Part shown: positions 12,101 to 21,017 of the stretch, in pieces | Layout: each line of letters opens with the position of its first letter | Position numbering within the stretch: the stretch's first letter is position 1 | NCBI GenBank assembly: GCA_900095095.1 | Contig: FMBT01000465.1 | Coordinates: 1-64,000 of the forward strand | Direction of reading: 5' to 3' | Origin: Fragilariopsis cylindrus CCMP1102 | Taxonomy: Eukaryota; Bacillariophyta; Bacillariophyceae; Bacillariales; Bacillariaceae | Length of the DNA: 64,000 bases | The notes under the pieces: generated by a model | The model's database searches: none | Told to the model about the DNA's origin: nothing | Seen by the model: only the letters and a program-made list of their open reading frames with translations | Program-made: the position numbers and the translations under genes

Positions 12101-13351
12101 ATGTTGCGGCTGCGAAGATTCGTGATCATTCGGATCATCTCTTCGAATGAATTTACGTCGTTGCTGTTGTTCAGGCATCTTCTCCTTACTAACATGCTGC
12201 GGCTGCGGCTGCGAAGCTTTGTGATAATTTGGATCATCACTTCGATCGAATTTACGACGTTGTTGTTGTCCAGGTATGTTATTCTTACGAACATGCTGCT
12301 GCGGCTGCGAAGATTTGTGAAAATTCGGATCATCTCTTCGATCGAATTTACTACGTCGTTGTTGTTCAGGTATATTCTTCTTATTACTGACATACTGCTG
12401 CGGCTGTAAATATTCATTATTACTTCGTCGTCGTCGTTGTTGTTCAGGTATCTTCTCCTTACTGACATACTGCTGTGGCTGCGAAGATTCGTGATAATTC
12501 AGATCATCTCTTCGATCGAATTTACTTAGTCGTCGTCGTTGTTGTTGTTGTTGATCAGGTATATTCTTCTTCTGCTGACTGACATGCTGCTGCTGCGGCT
12601 GCGAAGATTCATTATCATTCGGATCATCTCTTCGATCGATATGCTTCTGATCAGTATTATCTGTGTTGTTATCACCAGTAGTTCTACTACGCTCTGGTAG
12701 TGCTGCTGGAGATCTTGATTCAAAAAATGTTCGATAACTTTTATAATTAGCTCTTTCTTTAAAGTTATTACTACTATTCCCGTTGTTGTTACTGTTATTC
12801 ATATCATCAACTCTTTCGACTTCTCCTACGCCTGCTTGTATCTGATCATCCCCAGGGCTTGATCTTCGACGAGAATCTTGAGTTGATCGTCCCAAATCAC
12901 TATTGTTACCTTTATCTTTGTTACCATGATTATGATTGTTATTATTCCTATCTGCTGGATCAATATTATCATTTTTCGTTGTTGCTAATTTTTCCAAAGT
13001 ATCTATTATTCCATCGAGAAAATCATTCTTTGGTTGCTCATCATAATCATCCGTATTATTATCACGACGTTCTTGTAGCCTGCGCTGTTCTTCGATTGAA
13101 TCAGAAACAGCAGTGACAATACTTGGTGTTAACGTTGATAACTTTGAATGTATATCGCTAGAACAATCACTATCATTCTCATTATCATCCCTATTCTCAT
13201 TACCGATATTACTATGTAAACTTTCGCTTGCCATCAATTTATGCCATTGTTCAGCAAGTCCATCCTGTGCTTCTTTTGGCATACGTCCATGTACTACCAC
13301 CGGTGATGATGAATGTGACAAAGGAAGAGTAGTTGTAGTAGTTGGAATCAT
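9131..13351 (-). CDS. medium-chain reductase domain with giant disordered N-terminus
   Basis: A 1406-residue protein. Residues 1 to about 960 are disordered and rich in Asn, Ser, Gln and Arg. They include tandem copies of a unit of about 30 residues (FDRRDDPN..ESSQPQQHV) near residues 230-450. The C-terminal ~400 residues match the medium-chain dehydrogenase/reductase (quinone oxidoreductase-like) fold. The GroES-like half has VLIRVHASTISASDCAIRRG and the GDVVLALA turn. The Rossmann half starts at SILITGGYSPLGKALIEL, the usual NAD(P)H-binding loop. No structural zinc cluster is visible, as in zinc-independent quinone reductases. Substrate is unknown. The frame is open throughout from a proper ATG. 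The long N-terminus suggests a scaffold or regulated protein, not a simple housekeeping reductase. Confidence 0.8.
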   Translation of the reverse strand: MIPTTTTTLPLSHSSSPVVVHGRMPKEAQDGLAEQWHKLMASESLHSNIGNENRDDNENDSDCSSDIHSKLSTLTPSIVTAVSDSIEEQRRLQERRDNNTDDYDEQPKNDFLDGIIDTLEKLATTKNDNIDPADRNNNNHNHGNKDKGNNSDLGRSTQDSRRRSSPGDDQIQAGVGEVERVDDMNNSNNNGNSSNNFKERANYKSYRTFFESRSPAALPERSRTTGDNNTDNTDQKHIDRRDDPNDNESSQPQQQHVSQQKKNIPDQQQQQRRRLSKFDRRDDLNYHESSQPQQYVSKEKIPEQQRRRRSNNEYLQPQQYVSNKKNIPEQQRRSKFDRRDDPNFHKSSQPQQHVRKNNIPGQQQRRKFDRSDDPNYHKASQPQPQHVSKEKMPEQQQRRKFIRRDDPNDHESSQPQHVNSNRKKMPEDRRGSTFDVVAPPPPINFQRTHAWNVDKSLLDTLSPQESQISQEKRFFEKKMTSSTKKSSMKQSYPPTVTSPNHADNILGTFMPSTCGGPVNGNGPVDSVLKLFDTPGRLNNSYRSANSRTTAPHVVGSGPSSHLHHHIARKASPNRRRNSSNESRSGFSQETKRISGSSRRSPESFMKDSGGSKLPKTESQKRHELEMLRVLYPDMREDSVSGKKKSSNDSNPGVARLQTQESIDFSIHDAIWGTESSESAMSKAKSSATRGSRHSTGGMGMAKVGSKYSRARATSSPEHVQRIDSSAASSALAAMKTELSVRPGSQGVSTRVDKFLFDQLKRCGNDANIESSPRQSKLPSDTKNKESNDLPFSPAFNMFEEIHRQLTGKAKLDSSGFPTEGLDDNTTQISDIVGKLQQDQRLQEKLDAVRVRSIRNAEKFQQLLDDEKKDHVCQDGEPHNDNRTGKSPCDSNSFGDGNTDQVSSTDQTTGPQYPQEKLMAGKCLDDIFDKTTETFGTAFSEDLMKTASATSGVSTSISSTSPSQQSNNYMYVAYSRFGQDARKVLQLCEHHSIPTPHRRSNEVLIRVHASTISASDCAIRRGEWSNISMDPYIVPGVALVGIVTESDKKKTRTSFSFSSPIQPGDVVLALATSGGNARYTCLPRNQLVKIPPQLNPDLAVCLTETYLTAFQALHIGQKGGLRYREDSLKGQSILITGGYSPLGKALIELCRAGDAEVCYALTNQSQDKTKKSKKNRGGLESCSSSDNSRQQCEAMEQWGAIPLSNNPQDWLTLIGRQIDMLVTVYDPSEHAQCNDSISGDHWKVLRKDGQVVVVSTHPGMNEADQRDRLFGSPTAQKTNGSSVRENSIKAFRIPSCRPSGQDKLADRAIWYNLFDSLETDRGGRSVAKKDLEHLIHLLQLDLVHPEVVERFPLSRVAKAQIRMEQNKLTGVGHLICSPWLMEQIPRKQTAKEDTNKQTQLTGDTVLL
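11980..12660 (-). repeat. coding minisatellite, about 90-105 bp units
   Basis: Six to seven diverged tandem copies inside the reductase-domain gene. Each reads roughly R-[KS]FDRRDDPN-x-HESSQPQQ-HVS-x-K-IPEQQ. Copies differ by in-frame gains and losses of CAA/CGA codons, and one unit has lost its FDRRDD part. Confidence 0.9.
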
Positions 13352-14044
13352 CGTGTGTATATTATAGGAATACTACTACGTGTACGCTAGCTACACGGGT
13401 ACTTCCAGTAGTGTGAATATACAGTACTATACTATTATTTGCTATCGAATGAATACAATTGTACAATAGTTGTTGCAAGAAGCTATGGTTGGTAGTACTG
13501 TAAACACATCATGATCGTACATGCATTGACAAAAACTCACTCCTACCATATCATCACAACAGAAAATACCGTTTTTTTTTTAATAATGTGAGAGGGGCAT
13601 TGTATCTTCACCCGCGCGCTTAAAAAAGTTAACGGATTTTTGTTTTAGTCGTAATAAATGAACAGTAAAATAACTGTTTAAGAGTAAATTACGTACAGTA
13701 TCATCTAGTGCAAGTACTTCAAACAGGTAGGCTAAAAAATAAATTACTTAGGATGCATTCCCTCTCTCTCTCTACTTCAAACAACGGCTTTTATTTTGTT
13801 TAGAGGAGCAGAGTGAAAAAAGTCGCAAGAGAGGAAAATTTGAAAAATATATATTATTATGTGCTAAGATGAAAGGTTCTTCAACAGAACAAACAACCCA
13901 AACTATGCATTCTACAGTACTCGAAGTACTAGTACGTTGTCAAACAAAAAAGACAGCACAACAATGACGACTGACTGACACCGCTCACTACCTACACCAA
14001 CCACCATACAATATAAAAGAAAAAGCAACAACAATACCGCCACC
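13352..14044. other. divergent promoter region
   Basis: About 690 bp between two divergent genes. It contains short TACAGTA/TACTGTA motifs and a (CT)n tract near 13762. The last bases before 14045 form a strong start context (CCGCCACCATG). Confidence 0.4.
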
Positions 14045-14941
14045 ATGTTGTCAGCAGCAGAACGACGACGACAAGAACGCAATACTAATAATCGTCAACG
14101 TCATCGATTGCTAAAAGAACTTGATATACTTCCACCAAGACCTGTTTTATTTCCATGTTTTTCTTCATTCCACATTAACAGTTGTTGTGGTGCTAACTGG
14201 AGTACTACAAGTACGACAAGCATTAGTAGTGGTAGTAGTATGGATGACAACCGCAGCAATGGCAAATCCTATTTTGATCTTTATCCTACAACTTTAATAA
14301 CAGTAAAAGCAAAAGATTCTTATTCATCTATAACATCGACATTACCAAATAATATCGACAAGAAGTCGTCATCGTCGTCGCCATCGTCGCCATCTACACC
14401 AATAACCTTACCATTGTCACCTTGTGATACAGTTGCATCTTTAACTTTAACTTCGACTTTAACAACAACAGAAGAAGAAGATGATAATATGCGTCACGAC
14501 GAGAACGATACAAATACAAATGCAGATGCAAATGATGATTATTTTGACTGTACAATGATGAATATAACGGATATGACTCCCAATAATAATGATGGCAGTA
14601 CTACTACTACTGCTGCTACAGGTATCGATTTCAGTAGGTTCAGTAGCAGTAACAGAAGTAAAAGAGCATCGTCCTCACCACCACCACCAATAACAACGAT
14701 AACAACCTCAACATCAACATCTACATCATATATTGCAAAAAAGGACAACAATAATAATAGTAATCGGTATCGTTTACTATTTCTTCAAACAATTGCTATT
14801 GAAGTTCTTCGAATTCTATTTTCTGCAGTTATGGTCGACAATAATAACAAAAAACGTACTAAGACTAATAAACAAAAACAAAAAGAAGAAGATAAACAAA
14901 ACAATAGTCAAGAAGCATATTATAATTATACAGAAATGTAG
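14045..14941 (+). CDS. low-complexity protein of unknown function
   Basis: A 298-residue protein. The start sits in CCGCCACCATG, an excellent initiation context. The N-terminal 60 residues look the most structured: a basic segment (AERRRQERNTNNRQRHRLLKE), then LPPRPVLFPCFSSFHINSCCG. The rest is Ser/Thr/Asp/Asn-rich, and a hydrophobic helix near residues 240-258 (YRLLFLQTIAIEVLRILFS) precedes a Lys/Gln-rich end. I see no known domain. The basic N-terminus and the late hydrophobic helix could mean nuclear or membrane association, but nothing decides it. Confidence 0.6.
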   Translation: MLSAAERRRQERNTNNRQRHRLLKELDILPPRPVLFPCFSSFHINSCCGANWSTTSTTSISSGSSMDDNRSNGKSYFDLYPTTLITVKAKDSYSSITSTLPNNIDKKSSSSSPSSPSTPITLPLSPCDTVASLTLTSTLTTTEEEDDNMRHDENDTNTNADANDDYFDCTMMNITDMTPNNNDGSTTTTAATGIDFSRFSSSNRSKRASSSPPPPITTITTSTSTSTSYIAKKDNNNNSNRYRLLFLQTIAIEVLRILFSAVMVDNNNKKRTKTNKQKQKEEDKQNNSQEAYYNYTEM

Positions 14942-15180
14942 TAATACTTGCATCATTTTACTACCGTACTGTAAAAAAATAATTCGATGTCGAGAGAAAC
15001 GCCAGAAGTAGAATAGTAAGTGCGAATAACAAAACAGGGGGAACGAGGGGGAACTAACAAAAACATGACTAACTAACTATTATTAATATGATAAAACAAT
15101 AATTTTTGATAGCAATTTTTTAAAATCAACTTATATTTTCTTCAAGTAAGTTACTGTACTGTAACAGTTAGTTAGTTCGC
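14942..15180. other. gap between convergent genes
   Basis: AT-rich 3' flanks of two convergent genes. No gene seen. Confidence 0.5.
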
Positions 15181-16740
15181 TCATCCAAGTAAAGAAGTAC
15201 GTGTACGATTAAAAATGAAAACTACAGCATGGGCCTCTTTCATATTCTCCAAAGTAATTTGTTGCATAGAATCATCATCATCATTATCATTATCATTACC
15301 AAAAAGATATTCATTTGATAATGTTTCATGCGGTCGTATTGTTTCAATTAATGATAAACCAACCTTAATTGCTTCTGATTGAATGAATTTTTCTAAATCT
15401 AAATATGCTTGATTATTATACAGAGTAGTGCTAGTGCTAGTGCTAGTGCTAGTACTAGTAGCAACAATATCACTGTCACCATGTGGTTGTTCTCCTAACT
15501 TTATGTCACTATCAACGTTTCTATCACTGTTCTCACCGCTGCGATCATTAACGTCGTCGTCTTCGTTATTTTTAGGAATACAAAATCGTGGTATATGAGA
15601 TAGAATCAGTTGTCCCCCATCATCATCATCGTCATCATCATTCTTATTATCATCCTGACTTGTTGTTGTTGTTGTTATTACTGTTCGTTGTTTCAGTAAG
15701 AAATCCGCTGTTTGTAATAGAGGTGCAATCATTTTTAAATCATAAACAACATCGGTAGCAAGAACAGTATCAAATGAATGACGATCTATATCGTCTAAAT
15801 GATAACGATGATGGTCATTCTTTTCTTCTTGTTCTACTTCTACTTCTACTTTTTCTTCCTGCTCCTTTTGCTGTTGTAATCCCCATCCCAACAGTCGATG
15901 TGAATAATTATTCGGATTAATTTCATTCAATTCACAATTCGACTTACAAAGATCTAAACTTTCTATATCATTATCAGTAAAAACGACATGACAAGAACCA
16001 GAAACAGAACCAGATTTAGACTCAGATGTAAATTTTGATTCAGATTTGGATCCAGATTTTGATTCAAATTTAGATTTAGATTCACATTCAGCTGATGAAT
16101 TGTTGTTGTTGTTGTTATTTGTAAACAAAAGGAGTGAAATTCCTGCTCCACCCGTTCCACACCCTAATTCACAAACACGACGATGATAACGTGACCGACG
16201 ACGATGATAATGGTGTTTTGTTGTTATTGGCGTTGGCAAATCACATGACAAATAGGATCGTAATGGTTCTATCTGTTGTGCTACTAAATGTCCAAAACAA
16301 ACTGCTGCCATCCACATAAGATTACCCGTTCCATCATAAAATTCATCATCGTCATCAACATCAGCATCAGCATCGTCATCAGCATCAATAGCATCAGCAT
16401 CATTTGGTCCCCCGGATGCGTATGTCATATCCAGAGGAGTCATCGCCTCACTTGACATACTTTTATATCGCAATACTCGTCCACCACATTTACTATCATT
16501 AATTCTTTTTGTATCATTGTTATTGTTGTTGTTATTGTTATAATTGTCACTACTACTTGTACTACTACTACTACGACTACCAAAGTAAATAGCGTGAGTC
16601 CTGTGACCGGCAAGAAGAATGTTAGCGCCGCCAGTAAAAGTAGTAGTAGTAGCAGCAATAGGCCAAAATTCTTCCTCTATTGCTTGTACATCAGCATCTT
16701 CCACTTCCTCATCATTCTCTGTATTGTTTCTCGTCGTCAT
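15181..16740 (-). CDS. SAM-dependent lysine-methyltransferase-like protein (family 16 type)
   Basis: A 519-residue protein. Its methyltransferase core starts after about residue 130 with NLMWMAAVCFGHLVA, matching the segment before motif I in the METTL21/family 16 group. Motif I is VCELGCGTGGAGISLLL near residue 190 and binds S-adenosylmethionine. VVFTDNDIESLDLCKSN supplies the acidic residue after strand 2. ATDVVYD near residue 328 contains the DxxY motif typical of this lysine-methyltransferase group, and GGQLILSHIPRF is the late core strand. The core is interrupted by Ser/Lys, Glu and Asp/Asn inserts coded by simple repeats, which makes it much longer than the usual 220-300 residues. The likely substrate is a protein lysine, but which one cannot be told. 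Start ATG at 16740. Confidence 0.8.
   Translation of the reverse strand: MTTRNNTENDEEVEDADVQAIEEEFWPIAATTTTFTGGANILLAGHRTHAIYFGSRSSSSTSSSDNYNNNNNNNNDTKRINDSKCGGRVLRYKSMSSEAMTPLDMTYASGGPNDADAIDADDDADADVDDDDEFYDGTGNLMWMAAVCFGHLVAQQIEPLRSYLSCDLPTPITTKHHYHRRRSRYHRRVCELGCGTGGAGISLLLFTNNNNNNNSSAECESKSKFESKSGSKSESKFTSESKSGSVSGSCHVVFTDNDIESLDLCKSNCELNEINPNNYSHRLLGWGLQQQKEQEEKVEVEVEQEEKNDHHRYHLDDIDRHSFDTVLATDVVYDLKMIAPLLQTADFLLKQRTVITTTTTSQDDNKNDDDDDDDGGQLILSHIPRFCIPKNNEDDDVNDRSGENSDRNVDSDIKLGEQPHGDSDIVATSTSTSTSTSTTLYNNQAYLDLEKFIQSEAIKVGLSLIETIRPHETLSNEYLFGNDNDNDDDDSMQQITLENMKEAHAVVFIFNRTRTSLLG
15421..15460 (-). repeat. coding hexanucleotide repeat (Thr-Ser)n
   Basis: Repeats of AGTGCT/AGCACT within the methyltransferase gene, coding alternating Thr and Ser. 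Confidence 0.8.
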
Positions 16741-17711
16741 CCTATTACGGTCTACCTACAGTCTACCTGCAGTAGGAATTCTTAGTAGCATCTGTGCTTT
16801 CTTTGTCTTCTTGTTCGTTTATCTCCTAGTATCACAATCCTCGTCTCTGAGAGTTTGTTTTCTTTCTCATTGTCTGTTATTTCAAAATAAAACATTAGTA
16901 CGAAAATCGAAAAATTCTATGGATGCACGGAGCCCCTGAACTTATCCCCCCTGCTCGACTTGCCTTTTTTCGCCTTTAGTAGTCTCCACGTACTTTGTCG
17001 CGTTGCTATTAACTTTTTTTTGGGCAGCAATAAGTAAATAATTTTACCGCAAATTCTTCTTCGTAAAAAGAGTACTACACGTGACGCTCGACTTGTTTCT
17101 TAATTTGCGACAAAATATTAATACCATATAAATGATTGCGTGTATCGTATCTAGTTGTTTTCCGCGATAGAATACAAAATACATACTAATAAGCTGAGAT
17201 CGGTGTCAAAAACGACGCGTTTGTTTACACCAGCAACCTTTGGACTTACAGTGTATGGTATCTTTTCGAACAACGACACATCACGTGACATCAGGTAAGA
17301 AGGAGAGGCTGGCGTCGAAACAAGTGATAGTATCTTGCTTGTAAATTATGTTGGGTACGTTATGATTGCTCGCACTTACTAGCTTCTCATTCATTTTTCT
17401 AGGCGCGAGACTTATTCGATTTCTGACCCGTCCCCCTCTTTTGATTCACCATGTACTGATGTTTTCTTTGTTAACCCTGGGTCGCCGAATGCAAAAATAA
17501 TCTAATCATGCCTACAGCGTGTTTTTAGTTGGTCTTACGATTTCTACTCCCCTCGGAACAATGTGTACGTACTATTCTTAGTTTTACTATATATTACAGT
17601 CTGGCACGGTTGAGGTGATGACGACGGCCGCAATATCAATATACATACTTAACTCACATGTGTCATCGATAATATATCAATATTTTTTTACGATTTTCCA
17701 TAGTTCCTAAG
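16741..17711. other. divergent intergenic region, no gene seen
   Basis: About 970 bp between two divergent genes. I found no coding frame with protein-like composition. Confidence 0.5.
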
Positions 17712-18306
17712 ATGGATCCACACTATCTTTGGATTCCTATTATTGGCTTAGTTTTATTGGATGTTGTAGGTGTTATTGGAGTTGCTTATGGTGCATTTCC
17801 GGTAAGTCCTCTATACATTTTGTATCTTGTTCATTATAGAAAAAAAACTTATCTATTTCACTTTCTCTATCATCACACACCCATACACACACACACACAC
17901 ACAATTTCTTCCAGCCTATGCCAGTTTGGGCAGTTTACATTCGTAAGTCAAATAATAAGCACGCTCTCTGCTATGTTTCAGCCACCACCAGCCACAACGT
18001 TATTAACACATTTTCTTCTCTCTTTTGCACCCACCTCCTCCCACATCTACAGTTTCTACTATGATTTATGTTCTTAAGTACTTTGTATGGTTATACACCC
18101 CTCTTTATGTCATGCAAGATAAGAATCTTACTAGTAGATACTTAGAATTCCAGCAGCAATCTCTCTTCTTGTTTGTCAATATGCCATACTTACTCATTGA
18201 CATACTTTGTTTTGTATTGTTTCAAGGATCTATCCTTGATAAATGCATATCGGTTTACGAGGAAGTATACGCGAAAACTTCCTGCACATTTGAGATAAAT
18301 GCTTGA
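17712..18306 (+). CDS. small multi-pass membrane protein, three exons
   Basis: Exons at 17712-17801, 17915-17942 and 18053-18306 join in phase to give 123 residues. Both introns begin GTAAGT and end in pyrimidine-rich tract plus AG. The middle exon is only 28 nt and codes PMPVWAVYI. The protein has hydrophobic segments at about residues 5-28 (LWIPIIGLVLLDVVGVIGVAYG), 34-58 (WAVYILSTMIYVLKYFVWLY) and 76-98 (SLFLFVNMPYLLIDILCFVLF), with a short Cys-containing tail. I do not recognise the family. Intron 1 contains a (CA)n run just before its acceptor. The reading is supported by phase agreement at both junctions; function and location are unknown. Confidence 0.7.
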
Positions 18307-18544
18307 TCATTTGACTTTTCCATTCACTACTACGGTAAAAACGCTTGACCAAAAAAAACCACTGCTGTCACGTCACTCAAAAATAAAACAAAAGGACGAT
18401 AATTTAACGTTTTTAAATATTATACTACAGTACCTGCTGTAGTGTAATTGTAATAGCCAGATTTAGTTGATTTAGTTTGATTCGCTGTTGCTTTTCAGCT
18501 CAGTATTTTAACTTGTGGAATGGAATGGAATGTTGCTTCTTTCT

Positions 18545-18597
18545 TTATGATCCTCCTCTCTTACGTTTTCGCTGTTCTGAATCATAGCCATTGTTGA

Positions 18598-18629
<32 letters not shown>

Positions 18630-20089
18630 GAATCCAACATTTCCGTTTTCTGTTCCGCTGCCGCTACCACTGTCACTGCCGCTACAGGTGTTGTTGATGC
18701 TGATGATGATGGTAATAATTTTACCAACAAGTCTGGTTGTCTTCGCAACAAGAAATATACACAATCTAAATGAATGCTTTTGTCGATAGCTGCCATTCCC
18801 AATGCCTCAATAATATTTACTTTTGGTGTATTATTGTCCGATGAATAACGACAACGAGTAAGACTATCGTTTATTACATTCATAACTTTTTCACGACCGA
18901 ATCTTTTACAAGCAAATTGGATGGGTGTATTGCCATTTCGATTTGTTTGGAATAGAATATTAATTCCTTTCTTGATTGGATAATATTGAATTCCATAATC
19001 GAATACTAATCTAAAACCTTGAATTGAACAATATATCGCAGCTTTGTGAAGTGGTAAACTGTCATCATATCTGCATAGTGGTTCCTTTTCATCAGCTAAG
19101 TGAGAGTGCAATAACGCGGTTGGATCCCATTCAATTAAAAATCGAATTCTCTTTTCCATGAAACCATCCCCATATTCATTGCGTGATATTGTACTCAACA
19201 AAAGTTGATGATCTTGAATGTCTTCTTTCTTTAGGTGACCTTGTTGTCTCAATTGTATCCAAACTTGAAAAGATTTATCATCGAAAAGTTGATGATGTTC
19301 TTCTCCAAGTCTTGGGTGTGTAACAGCTATTAAGAGTAGTCTCAAAACATTATTTCCATCACTATCATCACAAAATAATCCTCCTCTCTCTTCCACAGCA
19401 AAACAGCTAAACTCTATCGCCAACCGAACCAAAGTAGGTATAAATGATACAGCCTTTAAATTATAAGGGTATGTCCTGAATCCAGATATATACGTCAAAC
19501 TATGTATAGGATAATCACCATCATCTGCGTCAACCCATTCACCAAATTCGTCTACTCGTACGTCGTTGAACATAGAAGAAACCCACATTTGTGCTTTTCT
19601 TCTTGATAATACTTCAGGGAAAAACCTTAGAATAGTTTCAACTTCAGCTTCTGTATCACGATCGCTATCTAATCCCGAATAATTCTCAACTTTCATGGAA
19701 TTGTCACAAAGCATTTCATGTACATCATTTCCAAGTTTTGTAAGAAATTGACGGCTAAAACAATGACGGTCTGATTCATAAATTTTCCTTCTTGTACGAA
19801 AAGGAACTTCCTTCTTTTGCTGAAGGATTGTAATTACTTTATCTTCAGCAATGATATCAGCAATAACGCCATCTTCATTTTCTTCTTGTAGCTGATCATT
19901 TCCAAGTTTTTGAAGAAATTGACGGGCTAATTCATTAACTTTACTTCTTGTACGTAAAGGAACCTCTTTCTTTTGCTGAAGGATTGTAATTAATTTGTCT
20001 TCTACATCTTCTACATCTTCTACATCTTCAACATCTTCATCTTGTTGTAGCTGATGATCGTTGTCGTTGTCGTTGTTGCTATCATTCAT
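18545..20089 (-). CDS. ankyrin-repeat-like protein of a diatom family
   Basis: A 514-residue protein from ATG 20089. The N-terminal part has an internal duplication: ITILQQKKEVP..RTR..K..E..RQFL.KLGND occurs at about residues 32-74 and again at 84-128. The C-terminal half holds degenerate ankyrin-like helices, clearest at SLPLHKAAIYCSIQGFRLVFDY (about residues 343-364) and GNTPIQFACKRFGREKVMNV (about 385-404), followed by LDCVYFLLRRQPDLLVKLL. From memory, this arrangement resembles an expanded family in pennate diatoms. Ankyrin repeats mediate protein binding, and no catalytic domain is visible. It ends in a Ser/Asn-rich tail with KRKR. (GAT/GTT)n runs code the Asp/Val and Asn stretches. Confidence 0.7.
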
Positions 20090-21017
20090 ATTATTATCTT
20101 ATCTTCTCGCTAACTTCCGTTCCTCTTCTTGCTTATCAATTGATACACTTTTTCGATACTAGTAGCGTACTGTATCGAACAAGTACTGTCTGTGCTCGGT
20201 GCAATGTTGTGAGAACAATAATCTGATTCTCAAATCTGCGCCTACCGTAGCTAGCCGAATGGAAGTGAAAGCTTTCTTTTTTGCTTCTTCTTGTTGCTTC
20301 TCCTTCTTCTTATTTAAATGTAACGTTGCTGTAGTAGTAATTTTTGTACCTTGCTATATCCACGATGGATGGTTGTCTCCTCTCCCTACTGTACTGTTCC
20401 GCTAGATTGATTGATTCGTTTTTGTGATGTGCGTTTATTGTTTTGTGCGTTTGTTGTTGTTGTGAAGAAGATGAAAAATGCTACTCCCTCTCCACCCAAT
20501 TTATTCCACTACTAATAGCGCGCGCCAAGTTTGCGTTCGTATTGTCGAGGCAGTAATGTCAACTTTTGTATAAGTAAAGTATCAGTGCTTTTTTCCCTCG
20601 TTGGCGAAACGATTATTACGATATTTTGTAGTATCATTGATTGCTTTCTTTGATACAGTACTAATAATGTCCCATGCGAAGAAAGAGCTGAGCTTCTACT
20701 AGCTAAGTATAATAGAAGTACTACCTACGATCATTAGAAGATAGATAGAAGAGAGGACGAGAGTAATATCTCTTCAAGAAAAAAGAAGAAAAGAAGAGAG
20801 CAAAGAGAAGATTGAGGAAAGAAAGGCCAGACGAGACAAAACGGAAGGCGATAGTCGAAAACACAAGAGAAGAGAATAGAAGTGAAGTGAAGAGAACAGA
20901 AAAGAAGAGAATGAGAAGAAGAGAAGAGAGGAAGTGAAAAACCAAGCGCAACTAATCAACACTACGACACGCCTGCCCGCACGGTGTAGTAATAATAATA
21001 ATAATAATAATAATAGT
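20090..21017. other. divergent intergenic region with purine-rich leader
   Basis: About 20740-20943 is almost entirely purine on the plus strand (GAAGAGAGG-like) and directly precedes the sulfotransferase coding region, so it is probably part of its 5' leader. The sulfotransferase frame is open from 20934 but has no ATG before 21018. No other gene seen. Confidence 0.5.
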
